17,065 nt of DNA from Chloroflexota bacterium (GCA_003520455.1 DOUV01000063.1:1-17065), one strand, 5' to 3'; positions 7,175 to 14,093 are shown, counted from the stretch's first letter. The notes: a model not told the origin generated them from the sequence alone. A program made the numbers and translations.

Positions 7175-7530
7175 TCGCCGACTCCATTCAGTGCGGTTTG
7201 CACCTCGGTGAGCGTCGGGTAGGCGCCGGCCTTTACGACCCTGCCCCGGACGACCGTGACCGGGAGTGCCTCCATCTGGCGCTCGCGTACCAGGCGCATC
7301 ACGGCGGCATTGTTCAGGAAAGCCTGCGGGTGGCTGGTCATCTGGTAGCGTTCCACACGCACCCCGGCAGCCTCGAGCACCAAAATCATCTCGTTCGTGT
7401 CCAAAAGCGTCTGGTCAAGCGTTGGCCCGCAGAGCCCCGTCGGGCAGCACATCGGCGGGTCAAACAACTCGACGTCGGCGGTAGACGCGTGTGCCGGGAC
7501 CGCGTCGAAGAAGGTCACATGATCGGCCAT
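7171..7530 (-). CDS. arsD: ArsD arsenical metallochaperone
   Basis: 119 residues. ArsD binds As(III)/Sb(III) and hands it to ArsA, and it can act as a weak repressor. The signature FDPPMCCPTGLCGP gives the vicinal pair Cys28-Cys29 and Cys34, equivalent to Cys12, Cys13 and Cys18 of the plasmid protein. The later Cys pairs of R773 ArsD are absent, which is common. The N-terminus is about 16 residues longer than usual (MADHVTFFDAVPAHAST). I keep the ATG at 7530 because GGAGG lies ten bases upstream and no other start precedes the motif. It overlaps arsA by four bases and follows arsR by 39 bases. Confidence 0.93.
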   Translation of the reverse strand: MADHVTFFDAVPAHASTADVELFDPPMCCPTGLCGPTLDQTLLDTNEMILVLEAAGVRVERYQMTSHPQAFLNNAAVMRLVRERQMEALPVTVVRGRVVKAGAYPTLTEVQTALNGVGE

Positions 7531-7535
7531 ACTAT

Positions 7536-7551
7536 TTCAACCTCCGTTGAA
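7536..7551. promoter_or_regulatory. operator-like inverted repeat over the arsD ribosome site
   Basis: TTCAAC (7536-7541) and GTTGAA (7546-7551) are separated by CTCC, which on the minus strand is part of the arsD Shine-Dalgarno GGAGG. The right half extends to TGAACTAT (7548-7555), identical to a half of the arsR operator at 7992-7999. It could be a second ArsR/ArsD binding site, or an RNA hairpin that limits arsD translation relative to arsR. Confidence 0.5.
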
Positions 7552-7569
7552 CTATCTTGCAAAAAAAGG

Positions 7570-7959
7570 CTACCTCGCGGTGGTGTCGATCTCGGCCAGG
7601 CGCACCAGGGGGTTCTGCGGGCCACACACCGGATGGCGCGGCTGAATCCGCGCCGGGTCGAAGAAGGCGCCGAAAGCGGTGTTCAGTTCCTCCAACGCCG
7701 CGCGATTAACAGAGTAGTAGACCCAGCGCGCGTCAAGCCCATCGCGTTTGGCTTCCACCAGGCCCGCCTGTCGCAGCACGCTCAGGTGGTGCGAGATCAG
7801 GTTGGGTGCCATCTGGAGATGATCACCCAGCTCGCAGTTGCACTGCACACCCTGCATCAACAGGTTCAGGATCAGCAAGCGCTTCGGCTCGGCGAGCACC
7901 TTGAGCCGCTTGGCCAGCGTCTGGAGATTGGTAGGTGGGGCGGAAATCGCGCTCATCAC
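7570..7959 (-). CDS. arsR: ArsR-family As(III)-responsive repressor
   Basis: 129 residues from the GTG at 7959; an ATG follows immediately at 7956, and GAAGG stands 7 or 10 bases upstream, so either may be used. It is a winged-helix dimeric repressor released from DNA by trivalent metalloid. Residues 12-85 form the DNA-binding fold (LAKRLKVLAEPKRLLILNLL, then APNLISHHLSVLRQAGLVEAKRDG and the wing ARWVYYSVN). The metal site is VQCNCELG (Cys40, Cys42), close to the ELCVCDL motif of E. coli ArsR in the DNA-recognition region; Cys112 in the C-terminal tail is another possible ligand. The first gene of the ars operon, it should repress itself through the palindrome at 7975-8000. Confidence 0.94.
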   Translation of the reverse strand: MMSAISAPPTNLQTLAKRLKVLAEPKRLLILNLLMQGVQCNCELGDHLQMAPNLISHHLSVLRQAGLVEAKRDGLDARWVYYSVNRAALEELNTAFGAFFDPARIQPRHPVCGPQNPLVRLAEIDTTAR

Positions 7960-7974
7960 TCTTGCGCCTTCGAC

Positions 7975-8000
7975 TATAGTTCAGTCACTGTTGAACTATA
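7975..8000. promoter_or_regulatory. ArsR operator
   Basis: A perfect inverted repeat, TATAGTTCA (7975-7983) and TGAACTATA (7992-8000), with an 8-base spacer. Spacing and half-site resemble known ArsR-family operators rich in TTCA/TGAA. It covers the -10 box of the arsR promoter, so ArsR binding would block RNA polymerase. Confidence 0.82.
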
Positions 8001-8023
8001 TGAGCGCATATCAATGCTGTCAA
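7995..8023 (-). promoter_or_regulatory. sigma70 promoter of the ars operon
   Basis: On the minus strand a consensus TTGACA (8023-8018) is exactly 17 bases from TATAGT (8000-7995), five of six to the -10 consensus. Transcription would begin near 7988, inside the operator, about 30 bases before arsR. Confidence 0.82.
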
Positions 8024-8109
8024 GGGTTCGGCCGTCACCTCGTGGGGGTGACGTTTGTCCAAACGAGGCGAAGGTCGACCGACGGGGAAAGAACCGACGC
8101 ACGCGGCGC

Positions 8110-8133
8110 CTCCGGCGGGTCGTGGCGCCGGAG
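8110..8133 (-). terminator. stem-loop just after the cytochrome gene
   Basis: CTCCGGCG (8110-8117) and CGCCGGAG (8126-8133) form a perfect 8-bp stem with an 8-base loop, starting four bases beyond the cytochrome c stop on the minus strand. No T tract follows directly (TTCTTT comes about 15 bases later). It may end the molybdoenzyme operon with Rho, or stabilise its 3' end, ahead of the ars promoter. Confidence 0.45.
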
Positions 8134-8137
8134 TATG

Positions 8138-8512
8138 TCACGGCGCCGGCAGCGAGCGGATGTAGGCGATGACGTCTGCCAATTCCTGATCGCTCAGCAT
8201 CTGTTCGGTGAAAGCGGGCATGGGCTGGCGCCCGGCACGCACGACCACGGCGATTGTCTCCTCGTCGGCGTAGCGCACTTTGAAATCCACCGAGTTGTGC
8301 GCCGGGCCAACGTTGGCCTCTGAGACGTGGCAGCCGTAGCATTTCGAGCGGTAGAGGGCCTCGCCGCGCGTCGCGTCGGCGACACCGGTTTGCGGTGCAA
8401 CGAACTCCGGGCCGATCGGTTTTTCCACGGCACCGGCGACGAGCGGCGGCAGCAGGCTGAGCAGGGCCGCCAGCGGGACAAGCACGAGGGCCGAGATGAT
8501 GGAGAAGCGCAT
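8138..8512 (-). CDS. exported monoheme c-type cytochrome
   Basis: 124 residues from the ATG at 8512 (GGAGG six bases upstream). A second ATG at 8530 overlaps the torD-like stop as ATGA and would add MIRRLS, so that start is also possible. A Sec-type signal or anchor covers residues ~5-28 (hydrophobic run ending VAGA). The heme site is CYGCH (Cys58, Cys61, His62), and PMPAF supplies the likely axial Met98. The C-terminal helix LADVIAYIRSLP is typical of small class I cytochromes. It is the last gene of the molybdoenzyme operon. A periplasmic cytochrome here suggests an electron exchange partner for the Mo enzyme, either as acceptor for an oxidase-type reaction or donor for a reductase. Confidence 0.87.
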   Translation of the reverse strand: MRFSIISALVLVPLAALLSLLPPLVAGAVEKPIGPEFVAPQTGVADATRGEALYRSKCYGCHVSEANVGPAHNSVDFKVRYADEETIAVVVRAGRQPMPAFTEQMLSDQELADVIAYIRSLPAP

Positions 8513-8526
8513 GGAGAGCCTCCGAA

Positions 8527-9114
8527 TCATCCCGAAGATTGCGTGCCTTCGGGATGGGTGATCTCTGATTCGATGAAGGCCAGTGCGAAATCGGCCAGCG
8601 CGCGATACATGGGATGGGCCTCGACCTGGGATAGGCGCGCGACGAAGCGCGGCAGCCAGGGCCACAGATGATCGCGCAGGAAGGTCTGCTGGCGTTCGCG
8701 CCACTGTGCCGCCTCGACCGCATCGCCGCGCATGTCGGCGTCGGCCTCGCGTGTGCACAAGTGCTGCATGAATTGCAGTTCGAGCGCGAGGTGGTCGGGC
8801 ACGCGCGGCTGGCCGGGTGCGACCTCCAATCCGGCCTCGCGGTAACGCGCCTCGACCGCCGTCGCCTCCGGCCCCCACAACTGCTGCTTGCCGTTCACCG
8901 GTTGGTCGAGGGAGACCGAGGCATACGGGGGTACATACCCCGCTCCCGGCCCAACGAACAGGCGCGTGTACGCCCGGTGCAGTTCACCGAGTGGCGACAG
9001 TTCCACGTCCGGCATCATCTCCGCGACAGTCGTGATTAATTCCGCCGTGGGTGGATCGCCGAATGTGGCGGCGAGAAAGTTGTAGAGTGAGGCGCGGGCG
9101 AGCGTGATTTCCAT
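8527..9114 (-). CDS. TorD/DmsD-family molybdoenzyme chaperone
   Basis: 195 residues, all-helical, cytoplasmic. TorD-like proteins bind the Tat signal of their partner and hold it for cofactor insertion before export. Diagnostic features are the N-terminal helix ARASLYNFLAATF, the segment HRAYTRLFVGPGAGYVPPYASVSLD (family pattern of an E/D-x-A-x-Y-x-R-L-F type run followed by a Pro-Pro-Tyr), and VPDHLALELQFMQHL, matching the conserved PDHLAxELEFM pattern. The start at 9114 has no clear Shine-Dalgarno, so translation may depend on upstream coupling. It lies 47 bases after the Mo-subunit stop, across a hairpin, and its stop overlaps an alternative cytochrome start. Its presence implies that the Mo subunit carries a real Mo-bisPGD cofactor and is Tat-exported. 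Confidence 0.87.
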   Translation of the reverse strand: MEITLARASLYNFLAATFGDPPTAELITTVAEMMPDVELSPLGELHRAYTRLFVGPGAGYVPPYASVSLDQPVNGKQQLWGPEATAVEARYREAGLEVAPGQPRVPDHLALELQFMQHLCTREADADMRGDAVEAAQWRERQQTFLRDHLWPWLPRFVARLSQVEAHPMYRALADFALAFIESEITHPEGTQSSG

Positions 9115-9135
9115 AAGCAGATGCCAGACGCGCTA

Positions 9136-9164
9136 TGATGCGTGATGAAATCACTCACGCATCA
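9136..9164. repeat. intercistronic hairpin between the Mo subunit and chaperone genes
   Basis: TGATGCGTGA (9136-9145) and TCACGCATCA (9155-9164) form a perfect 10-bp stem with a 9-base loop. The stem overlaps the stop codon of the Mo subunit gene (9162-9164). No T tract follows, so it looks like an mRNA-stability or processing element that could lower expression of the downstream chaperone and cytochrome genes. Confidence 0.55.
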
Positions 9165-11771
9165 CGCTTTGTACACTTTCACACACACTTCCTTGTGCAG
9201 CGCCATGCCTGAGATAGGGTCGGAGATGGTCTTGTTGAACATCCCATCCACCGTGCCCTTGCCTCTGGCGATGTGGCCCAGGCCCCAGTGCCCGAAGCCG
9301 TGCTGCCAGCCGACCACCATGGGGTGGATGCCTTCCGTCACCCGGGCTACCGCTCTTGCTTTGCCGTAGGGCGACTCGACCCAGATCTCGTCACCGTCCT
9401 TCACCCCCAACTGGACCGCCGTGGCCGTGTTGATGGCCAGGCGATTCCAGCCCATCAATTCGATCAGCCAGGGGTTGTTGAACGTCCGCGAGTGGGTGTG
9501 GCTGGCCTCCTTCCAGTTGATGAGGTACAGTGGATAGTCGGCGCTCGGGAACCAGTCGCGCGGCGTGTAGACCGGCGATGCATCGATCGAGTTGCCGTTG
9601 CGATCCTTCTTGGCGGCGGCCTGCGCCGAGGTGAACTCGATCAACCGCGAGGGCGTATTCCAGCCTTTGAGGAATCCGCCGTCGCGCAGGAAGGCCAGGC
9701 TCTTCCCGTCTGCGCTCATAAGGATGTTCTTGGCGTCGAGGAAGCCCCATAGCGTGCCATCCTTGTCGACGATGACCTGCTGCACCGCGTCATCCACCGA
9801 CACATCGGCGGGCGCCTTCAGCGCTGACCCGTCCGGTTTGAAGGTCCTGCCTTGCTTGTCGCGGAAGCCAAGCACCTTCTTTCCATCGGGGGATTTGACA
9901 ATGGCCCAGCCGGTCTCGACCCGCGCACCGTCCGGCAGCTTCACTTCGTCTCTGTATTTCTCGTAGCGCGTGCCCTTTGAGTCCACCCAGACCGCGCCGG
10001 GCAGCTTCTTCAAGTTCTCCAGTGACATCCTCGGCCCGCCCGCGAGCAACTCTTTCGAGAGATATTCCTCGTACCAGGTCTTCGTGCTCGCCACCGGCTG
10101 GCCGGACATTGGCCCGGTATTAAAGAAGTCATTGCCGTCGGCGTCCTTCAGCCCCATCCGACGCGCCACCGCAACCACAAATTCGTATTCTGGCAATTGC
10201 CCGAAGATCGGTTCGACCACCGGTTGGCGCAGGCTCACCGAACTCCACGTGACCCAGTTGGTGCTGAGGTCGTAGCGCTCCAGGTACACCGTGCCAGGGA
10301 TGACGATGTCCGCCAGTTCCGCCGTCTCCGACAGCATCGTGTCCACCACGACGAGAAACTCTAGCTTCTTCAAGGCCTCGATCACATTGTCTGTGCCCGG
10401 CACCGAGAGCACGAGGTTCTGGAAGATCACCATCCCCATCTTAGGTATATACGCCGCCGTGCCATCGGCGATAGATTGCAACACTTCGGTGTAAACGCCT
10501 GACCCGTGGCCGAAGGGGTATAGGGGTAAGTTGTCGAGGCGCGGCGCTTCGATCGTCGGCCCATGGACTTTTTGATGCGCGTTGCCTTTGCGCTCGGGAT
10601 TGATCATCCCGCCCGGACGATCAATCGTGCCCAGGAGGGCATTGAGCAGCGCAATGGCGCGCCCACCCTGCACCGCGTTGGAGTGCTGGCCCGGCCCGGA
10701 CCACGCGTCTACGACCGCCGGGCGCAGGTTCGCCATGTCGCGCGCCATGCGGCGGATGGTGGCGGCAGGCACGTCGGTGATCTGCTCGGCCCACTCGGGC
10801 GTCTTGTCGGCGACGAAGGCGGCGAACTCATCGAAGCCGGTGGTCCAGTTTGCGACGAAGTCCTGGTCGTACAACTTCCACTTGATCAGCAAGTGCGCCA
10901 GGGCCAGCGCCAACGCGCCGTCGGTCGCCGGGCGGATGGGAATCCACTCGTGGGCGCGGGCCGCCGTCTGGCTCAGGTAGGGGTCCGCGACGACGAACCT
11001 GGCGCCGTTCTCAATCGCGCGGGTAAAGATACGCGGCAGGTGGCTCCACTTCGTAGCCGAGAGCGGGTTCCAGCCGAAGAGCAGGATATAGCGCGCGTTG
11101 GCGAAGTCGCCCAGCGGTCGCTCGTCGCCCATCACTAACTTGAACGCGGCTTTGCGGCTGACGTCGCACAGGTTCGAGTGGTTGTGATAGTTCGGCGTGC
11201 CGTACAGCGCGCAGAAGTCTTGCTGGATGTGCACGAACGAGTGATCCTCAGAGAACCAGATCAGCTTGTGCGCCTCGCCCGCGTCGCGCAGCGCTTCGAG
11301 CTTACCGGCGATCGTGTCCAGCGCCTCGTCCCACGAGATCGCCACCCAGCCTGGGTCTACACCTTTGCCCTTTTCCGGGTTGGTGCGCTTGAGCGGGGTC
11401 TTCACTCGGTCGGGGTCGTAGAGCGCCATCGGACCGGCGTTGCCCTTCGGGCACATGGCCGCGCCGTCGGTATTCTTCCAGCGCCAGAAGTCGGTGGAGA
11501 TGTTGGCTACACCGATCGGGTTATCGGGGTTGGGCTCGATCTTCAGCACCCGGCCCTCATCCACCTGGACGAGGATCCCCGTCTGCCCGCCACACATGTT
11601 GCAGGCGGTGGGAGTCCAGGTGCCGGCGGGGGGCTTCGCCAGCCGGGCGGCACCCCCCTCCGGCTCCCCCCACATGCGGGGGGAGGTGGCGACAAAGCGG
11701 GGTCCCACGGCAACGGCCCCAGTGGCCGCCGCCAGTTTCAGGAAGTCGCGACGTGTGAATTGTGTGCTCAT
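9162..11771 (-). CDS. Tat-exported molybdopterin oxidoreductase, catalytic subunit (Psr/Phs/Arr/Arx-like)
   Basis: 869 residues from the ATG at 11771 (GAGGAG upstream). Catalytic subunit of a complex iron-sulfur molybdoenzyme, placed outside the membrane. TRRDFLK at residues 6-12 plus a hydrophobic stretch is a twin-arginine signal. The N-terminal cluster motif reads Cys57-x2-Cys60-x3-Thr64 with Cys107 (MCPKGN): the third cysteine is replaced by Thr. Cys202 (HSNLCDVSR) is in the position of the Mo ligand in Psr/Phs/Arr-type enzymes. FGWNPLSA, VVADP and SGPGQHSNAVQGGRA are molybdopterin-binding regions. The C-terminal dinucleotide domain spans ~745-869 (NPWLIELMGWNRLAINTATA, GDEIWVESPYGKARA). 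Residues ~600-700 are an extra Asp/Gly-rich segment. The substrate could be arsenite/arsenate (beside ars genes), polysulfide, thiosulfate or sulfite; sequence alone does not decide. Confidence 0.88.
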   Translation of the reverse strand: MSTQFTRRDFLKLAAATGAVAVGPRFVATSPRMWGEPEGGAARLAKPPAGTWTPTACNMCGGQTGILVQVDEGRVLKIEPNPDNPIGVANISTDFWRWKNTDGAAMCPKGNAGPMALYDPDRVKTPLKRTNPEKGKGVDPGWVAISWDEALDTIAGKLEALRDAGEAHKLIWFSEDHSFVHIQQDFCALYGTPNYHNHSNLCDVSRKAAFKLVMGDERPLGDFANARYILLFGWNPLSATKWSHLPRIFTRAIENGARFVVADPYLSQTAARAHEWIPIRPATDGALALALAHLLIKWKLYDQDFVANWTTGFDEFAAFVADKTPEWAEQITDVPAATIRRMARDMANLRPAVVDAWSGPGQHSNAVQGGRAIALLNALLGTIDRPGGMINPERKGNAHQKVHGPTIEAPRLDNLPLYPFGHGSGVYTEVLQSIADGTAAYIPKMGMVIFQNLVLSVPGTDNVIEALKKLEFLVVVDTMLSETAELADIVIPGTVYLERYDLSTNWVTWSSVSLRQPVVEPIFGQLPEYEFVVAVARRMGLKDADGNDFFNTGPMSGQPVASTKTWYEEYLSKELLAGGPRMSLENLKKLPGAVWVDSKGTRYEKYRDEVKLPDGARVETGWAIVKSPDGKKVLGFRDKQGRTFKPDGSALKAPADVSVDDAVQQVIVDKDGTLWGFLDAKNILMSADGKSLAFLRDGGFLKGWNTPSRLIEFTSAQAAAKKDRNGNSIDASPVYTPRDWFPSADYPLYLINWKEASHTHSRTFNNPWLIELMGWNRLAINTATAVQLGVKDGDEIWVESPYGKARAVARVTEGIHPMVVGWQHGFGHWGLGHIARGKGTVDGMFNKTISDPISGMALHKEVCVKVYKA
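11664..11685. repeat. hairpin within the Mo-subunit coding sequence
   Basis: CTCCCCCC (11664-11671) and GGGGGGAG (11678-11685) form a perfect 8-bp stem with a 6-base loop, encoding residues ~29-36 between the Tat signal and the folded enzyme. The G/C homopolymer runs and the Pro/Gly-rich translation (TSPRMWGEPEGG) look like a small palindromic repeat that has settled in frame in a tolerant linker. Confidence 0.5.
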
Positions 11772-11790
11772 ACACTACTCCTCGCGCCTC

Positions 11791-13338
11791 TCAGTCGCCG
11801 GCAACCGGTTTCGACCAGCGGGCATGTGCGACGGCTCCAGGTTCGCTCTGCAACGGCAGGAGCAACCAGCCGAGGCTGAAGCCAATGGCGGCCAGCGCGA
11901 TCACGCCCATGCTGGAGAGCCATTCAATCGCCGAGGGCGAATAGAACGTCGGATCGGTGGCATGCACCGATCCGCCGAAAAAGAGCGGCAGGCTGGCCTG
12001 GCGGCCGAGCAGTGACATGGCGACCGGGGTGCCGATGTTTAGAAAGCGCAGGCCCATCACCACAAAACCGAGCATCACCGCGACCCCGGCCATGCGCGCC
12101 AGTGCGCGTTCCAACGGCTTCTTGGGCAAACTCGAGAGACGGACGGTGATCAATGCAGCAGCAAGAACGAACAACACAATCGCTCCCCCAAACAGCACTC
12201 TGGCCTGGCCCGTGAAGTCAAACGTCGAAAAGCGCCCGAGCGGGTAAGCCGTATCCACACCCGGCATGAGCGGCACGGTGAACGGCGGGATGACGATGTT
12301 GAGCCGCACCCCGACGATGCCGACCATGATCAGCGCCGCCGCCGCGCCCACCCAGCCGGGCGACTGCCCGGTGCGTTTGTTGGCGACAAGGACGAGCGGG
12401 ATGAGCGCGCCCAGCGCCAGTTGGCCGATCCAGAACACGTACCAGAACGGCCCGAACATAATGGCGCGATAGACGGCGATGTGGTCCGGAACGTTGCCGT
12501 ACAGCCCCACCAGCAACTCGCTGGTCAGGAAGATCAGGTCAAGCGCGAGGAACCCGGCCACCAGTTTGCCGAGCGCCGTGACCAGCGCGGCGTGGTCCTT
12601 GTCCTTGCGCCCAAAAAAGGCATAGACGAAGGTGAGCAACGCGCCGCCGGAGGCCAGCGCTGAGACGATGAAGATCAGCGGGAAGAGGCCGGTGTACCAG
12701 TACGGGCGCGCCTTCACCACGGCGAAGATCGCCCCGGTGCCGCCGTGGACCCCAATGGCGACTGGGACGCCGAGCGTCCCGAGGATCTTCACCAGCCGCA
12801 TGTCCTTTGCCGCCGATTCCTCCGAGAGATCCTTGCTGCCGAGGGCGAGGATGCGGCAGATGCGACCGGCCGAACCTGGCTGCTGCCCGCGCCGGATCAG
12901 ATCACGGCGCATCAGGAGCCAAAGTTCCGCCAGCAGGATCACCAAATACAGGTTGTAGAAGTGGATCTCCCATTCGAGAACGGAGGTCGAGCTACGGTTG
13001 ACAAAGACCGTCCAGAAGCGCTCCAGGTGACCGAGGTCGAGCCAGATGAACGCCAGCCCGGTGCTCAGGGCGATGAAGGCGGCAAAAAGCGCCATGCGGC
13101 CGATCGGCTCGAAGCGCTCGAGACCGAAGACATAGATCATCGTCGAGATGAGGAACGAGCCCGCGCTCAGACCGATGAAGTAGATGTAGAACGCGACCCA
13201 CAACCCCCACGGCACCAGGCTGGTCAGGTTGGTGACCTGCAGGCCCTGCACCGTGCGAATGTAGATGGCCACGATCCCGACGACGGCCACGACGATGAGG
13301 AGTGTCCAGTAGGCAAGCGTGAGGGATTTCTCTCGCAT
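11791..13338 (-). CDS. NrfD/PsrC-type integral membrane subunit
   Basis: 515 residues from the ATG at 13338 (GGAAGGGTGA upstream); a GTG at 13386 is possible but lacks a ribosome site. This subunit exchanges electrons with the quinone pool and anchors the FeS and Mo subunits. I count about 11-12 hydrophobic segments, beginning with LAYWTLLIVVAVVGIVAIYI and WGLWVAFYIYFIGLSAGSFL; the latter, with VPWGLW and GLSAG, is typical of the NrfD family. HLERFW after helix 3 and TSVLEWE before helix 4 are also typical. PsrC is ~250 residues with 8 helices, and HybB/ActC types have ~10 in 390-480, so this one is long, with extra C-terminal helices. The stop is 19 bases before the Mo subunit start. Confidence 0.87.
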   Translation of the reverse strand: MREKSLTLAYWTLLIVVAVVGIVAIYIRTVQGLQVTNLTSLVPWGLWVAFYIYFIGLSAGSFLISTMIYVFGLERFEPIGRMALFAAFIALSTGLAFIWLDLGHLERFWTVFVNRSSTSVLEWEIHFYNLYLVILLAELWLLMRRDLIRRGQQPGSAGRICRILALGSKDLSEESAAKDMRLVKILGTLGVPVAIGVHGGTGAIFAVVKARPYWYTGLFPLIFIVSALASGGALLTFVYAFFGRKDKDHAALVTALGKLVAGFLALDLIFLTSELLVGLYGNVPDHIAVYRAIMFGPFWYVFWIGQLALGALIPLVLVANKRTGQSPGWVGAAAALIMVGIVGVRLNIVIPPFTVPLMPGVDTAYPLGRFSTFDFTGQARVLFGGAIVLFVLAAALITVRLSSLPKKPLERALARMAGVAVMLGFVVMGLRFLNIGTPVAMSLLGRQASLPLFFGGSVHATDPTFYSPSAIEWLSSMGVIALAAIGFSLGWLLLPLQSEPGAVAHARWSKPVAGD

Positions 13339-13390
13339 AGTCACCCTTCCCGATTGCGGAGTGCGGACTTTTACGCCCCGATCCACAATG

Positions 13391-14029
13391 TCATACGAGG
13401 TAGAAAACGTTGGGCTCCGTGCCCAACTCCTCCTTCAGCCGGAAGCTGCGCCGCTCGGCCACCAGGCGGGAAATTTCGGAGTCGGGGTCGTTGAGGTCGC
13501 CGAAGATGCGTGCGCGCGGCATACAGGTTTGCACGCAGGCGGGCTGCTCGCCGCGTGCCAGCCGGTGCAGGCAGAAGGTGCACTTACGCACGTTGCCGAC
13601 CGGGCTGCCGCCGTTGGTACGGTCGCGGTACTCGCCATACTCGGGCGAGGGCTGCTGCTCGAAGACACTCATCGGCTCGTGGTAATTGTCGCCGAAGTCG
13701 AAGTAGCGCGCGCCGTAGGGGCAGGCGGTGACGCAGTAGCGGCAACCGATGCAAAGATCGTAGTCTACCACCACGATGCCGTCTTCCTCACGCTTCCACG
13801 TCGCGCCCACCGGGCAGACGTCCACGCAGGGTGCGTTCTCGCAGTGGTTGCAGAGCACAGGGAGGAAGTGTCGTCGGACGTGAGGGTATTCGCCGACTTC
13901 TTCTTTGATGACTTTGGCGTAGGCCACACCGGGAGGGGTGTGATTCTCTTGCTTGCAGGCGATGGTGCAGGCTTCACAGCCGACACATCGCCGCAGGTCG
14001 ATGGCCATGCCATAGCGTTTTCTGGCCAT
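13391..14029 (-). CDS. four-cluster [4Fe-4S] ferredoxin-like subunit (PsrB/DmsB/ArxB type)
   Basis: 212 residues from the ATG at 14029, with GGAGG four bases upstream; the longer frame to 14086 is a Pro/Ala leader without support. Sixteen cysteines in four motifs bind four [4Fe-4S] clusters: Cys15/18/21/25, Cys60/63/68/72, Cys93/96/99/103 and Cys150/153/165/169. RRCVGCEACTIACK, LCNHCENAPCVDVCPVGA and CIGCRYCVTACPYGAR are diagnostic of the DmsB/PsrB/NrfC group. It wires the Mo subunit to the NrfD subunit. It has no export signal, so it presumably travels through Tat bound to the Mo subunit. First gene of the operon; the next start lies 52 bases downstream. All sixteen ligands are intact, in contrast to the Mo subunit's altered motif. 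Confidence 0.92.
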   Translation of the reverse strand: MARKRYGMAIDLRRCVGCEACTIACKQENHTPPGVAYAKVIKEEVGEYPHVRRHFLPVLCNHCENAPCVDVCPVGATWKREEDGIVVVDYDLCIGCRYCVTACPYGARYFDFGDNYHEPMSVFEQQPSPEYGEYRDRTNGGSPVGNVRKCTFCLHRLARGEQPACVQTCMPRARIFGDLNDPDSEISRLVAERRSFRLKEELGTEPNVFYLV

Positions 14030-14056
14030 GGGCCCTCCGCTCGAAGGAGGGGGTAT

Positions 14057-14093
14057 GGGGGTATTGGCCGCGGCAATCGCGCCCAATACCCCC
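14057..14093. repeat. stem-loop in the leader of the molybdoenzyme operon
   Basis: GGGGGTATTGG (14057-14067) pairs perfectly with CCAATACCCCC (14083-14093) over a 15-base loop that is itself GC-rich. GGGGGTAT is also repeated in tandem just before it. It sits 28 bases upstream of the first start codon of the operon, so if transcribed it would be in the 5' leader. It could be an attenuator-like or mRNA-protecting element, or a dispersed palindromic repeat. Confidence 0.5.

Noticed and set aside
9162..11771. A firm call of ArxA or ArrA for the Mo subunit
   Set aside because: The context is suggestive but no motif I can see separates arsenic enzymes from polysulfide, thiosulfate or sulfite enzymes, and the altered cluster motif is unlike all of them.
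14057..14090. A sigma54 promoter in the molybdoenzyme leader (TTGGGC...TTGC)
   Set aside because: Spacing between the GG and GC elements is two bases short of the required arrangement.
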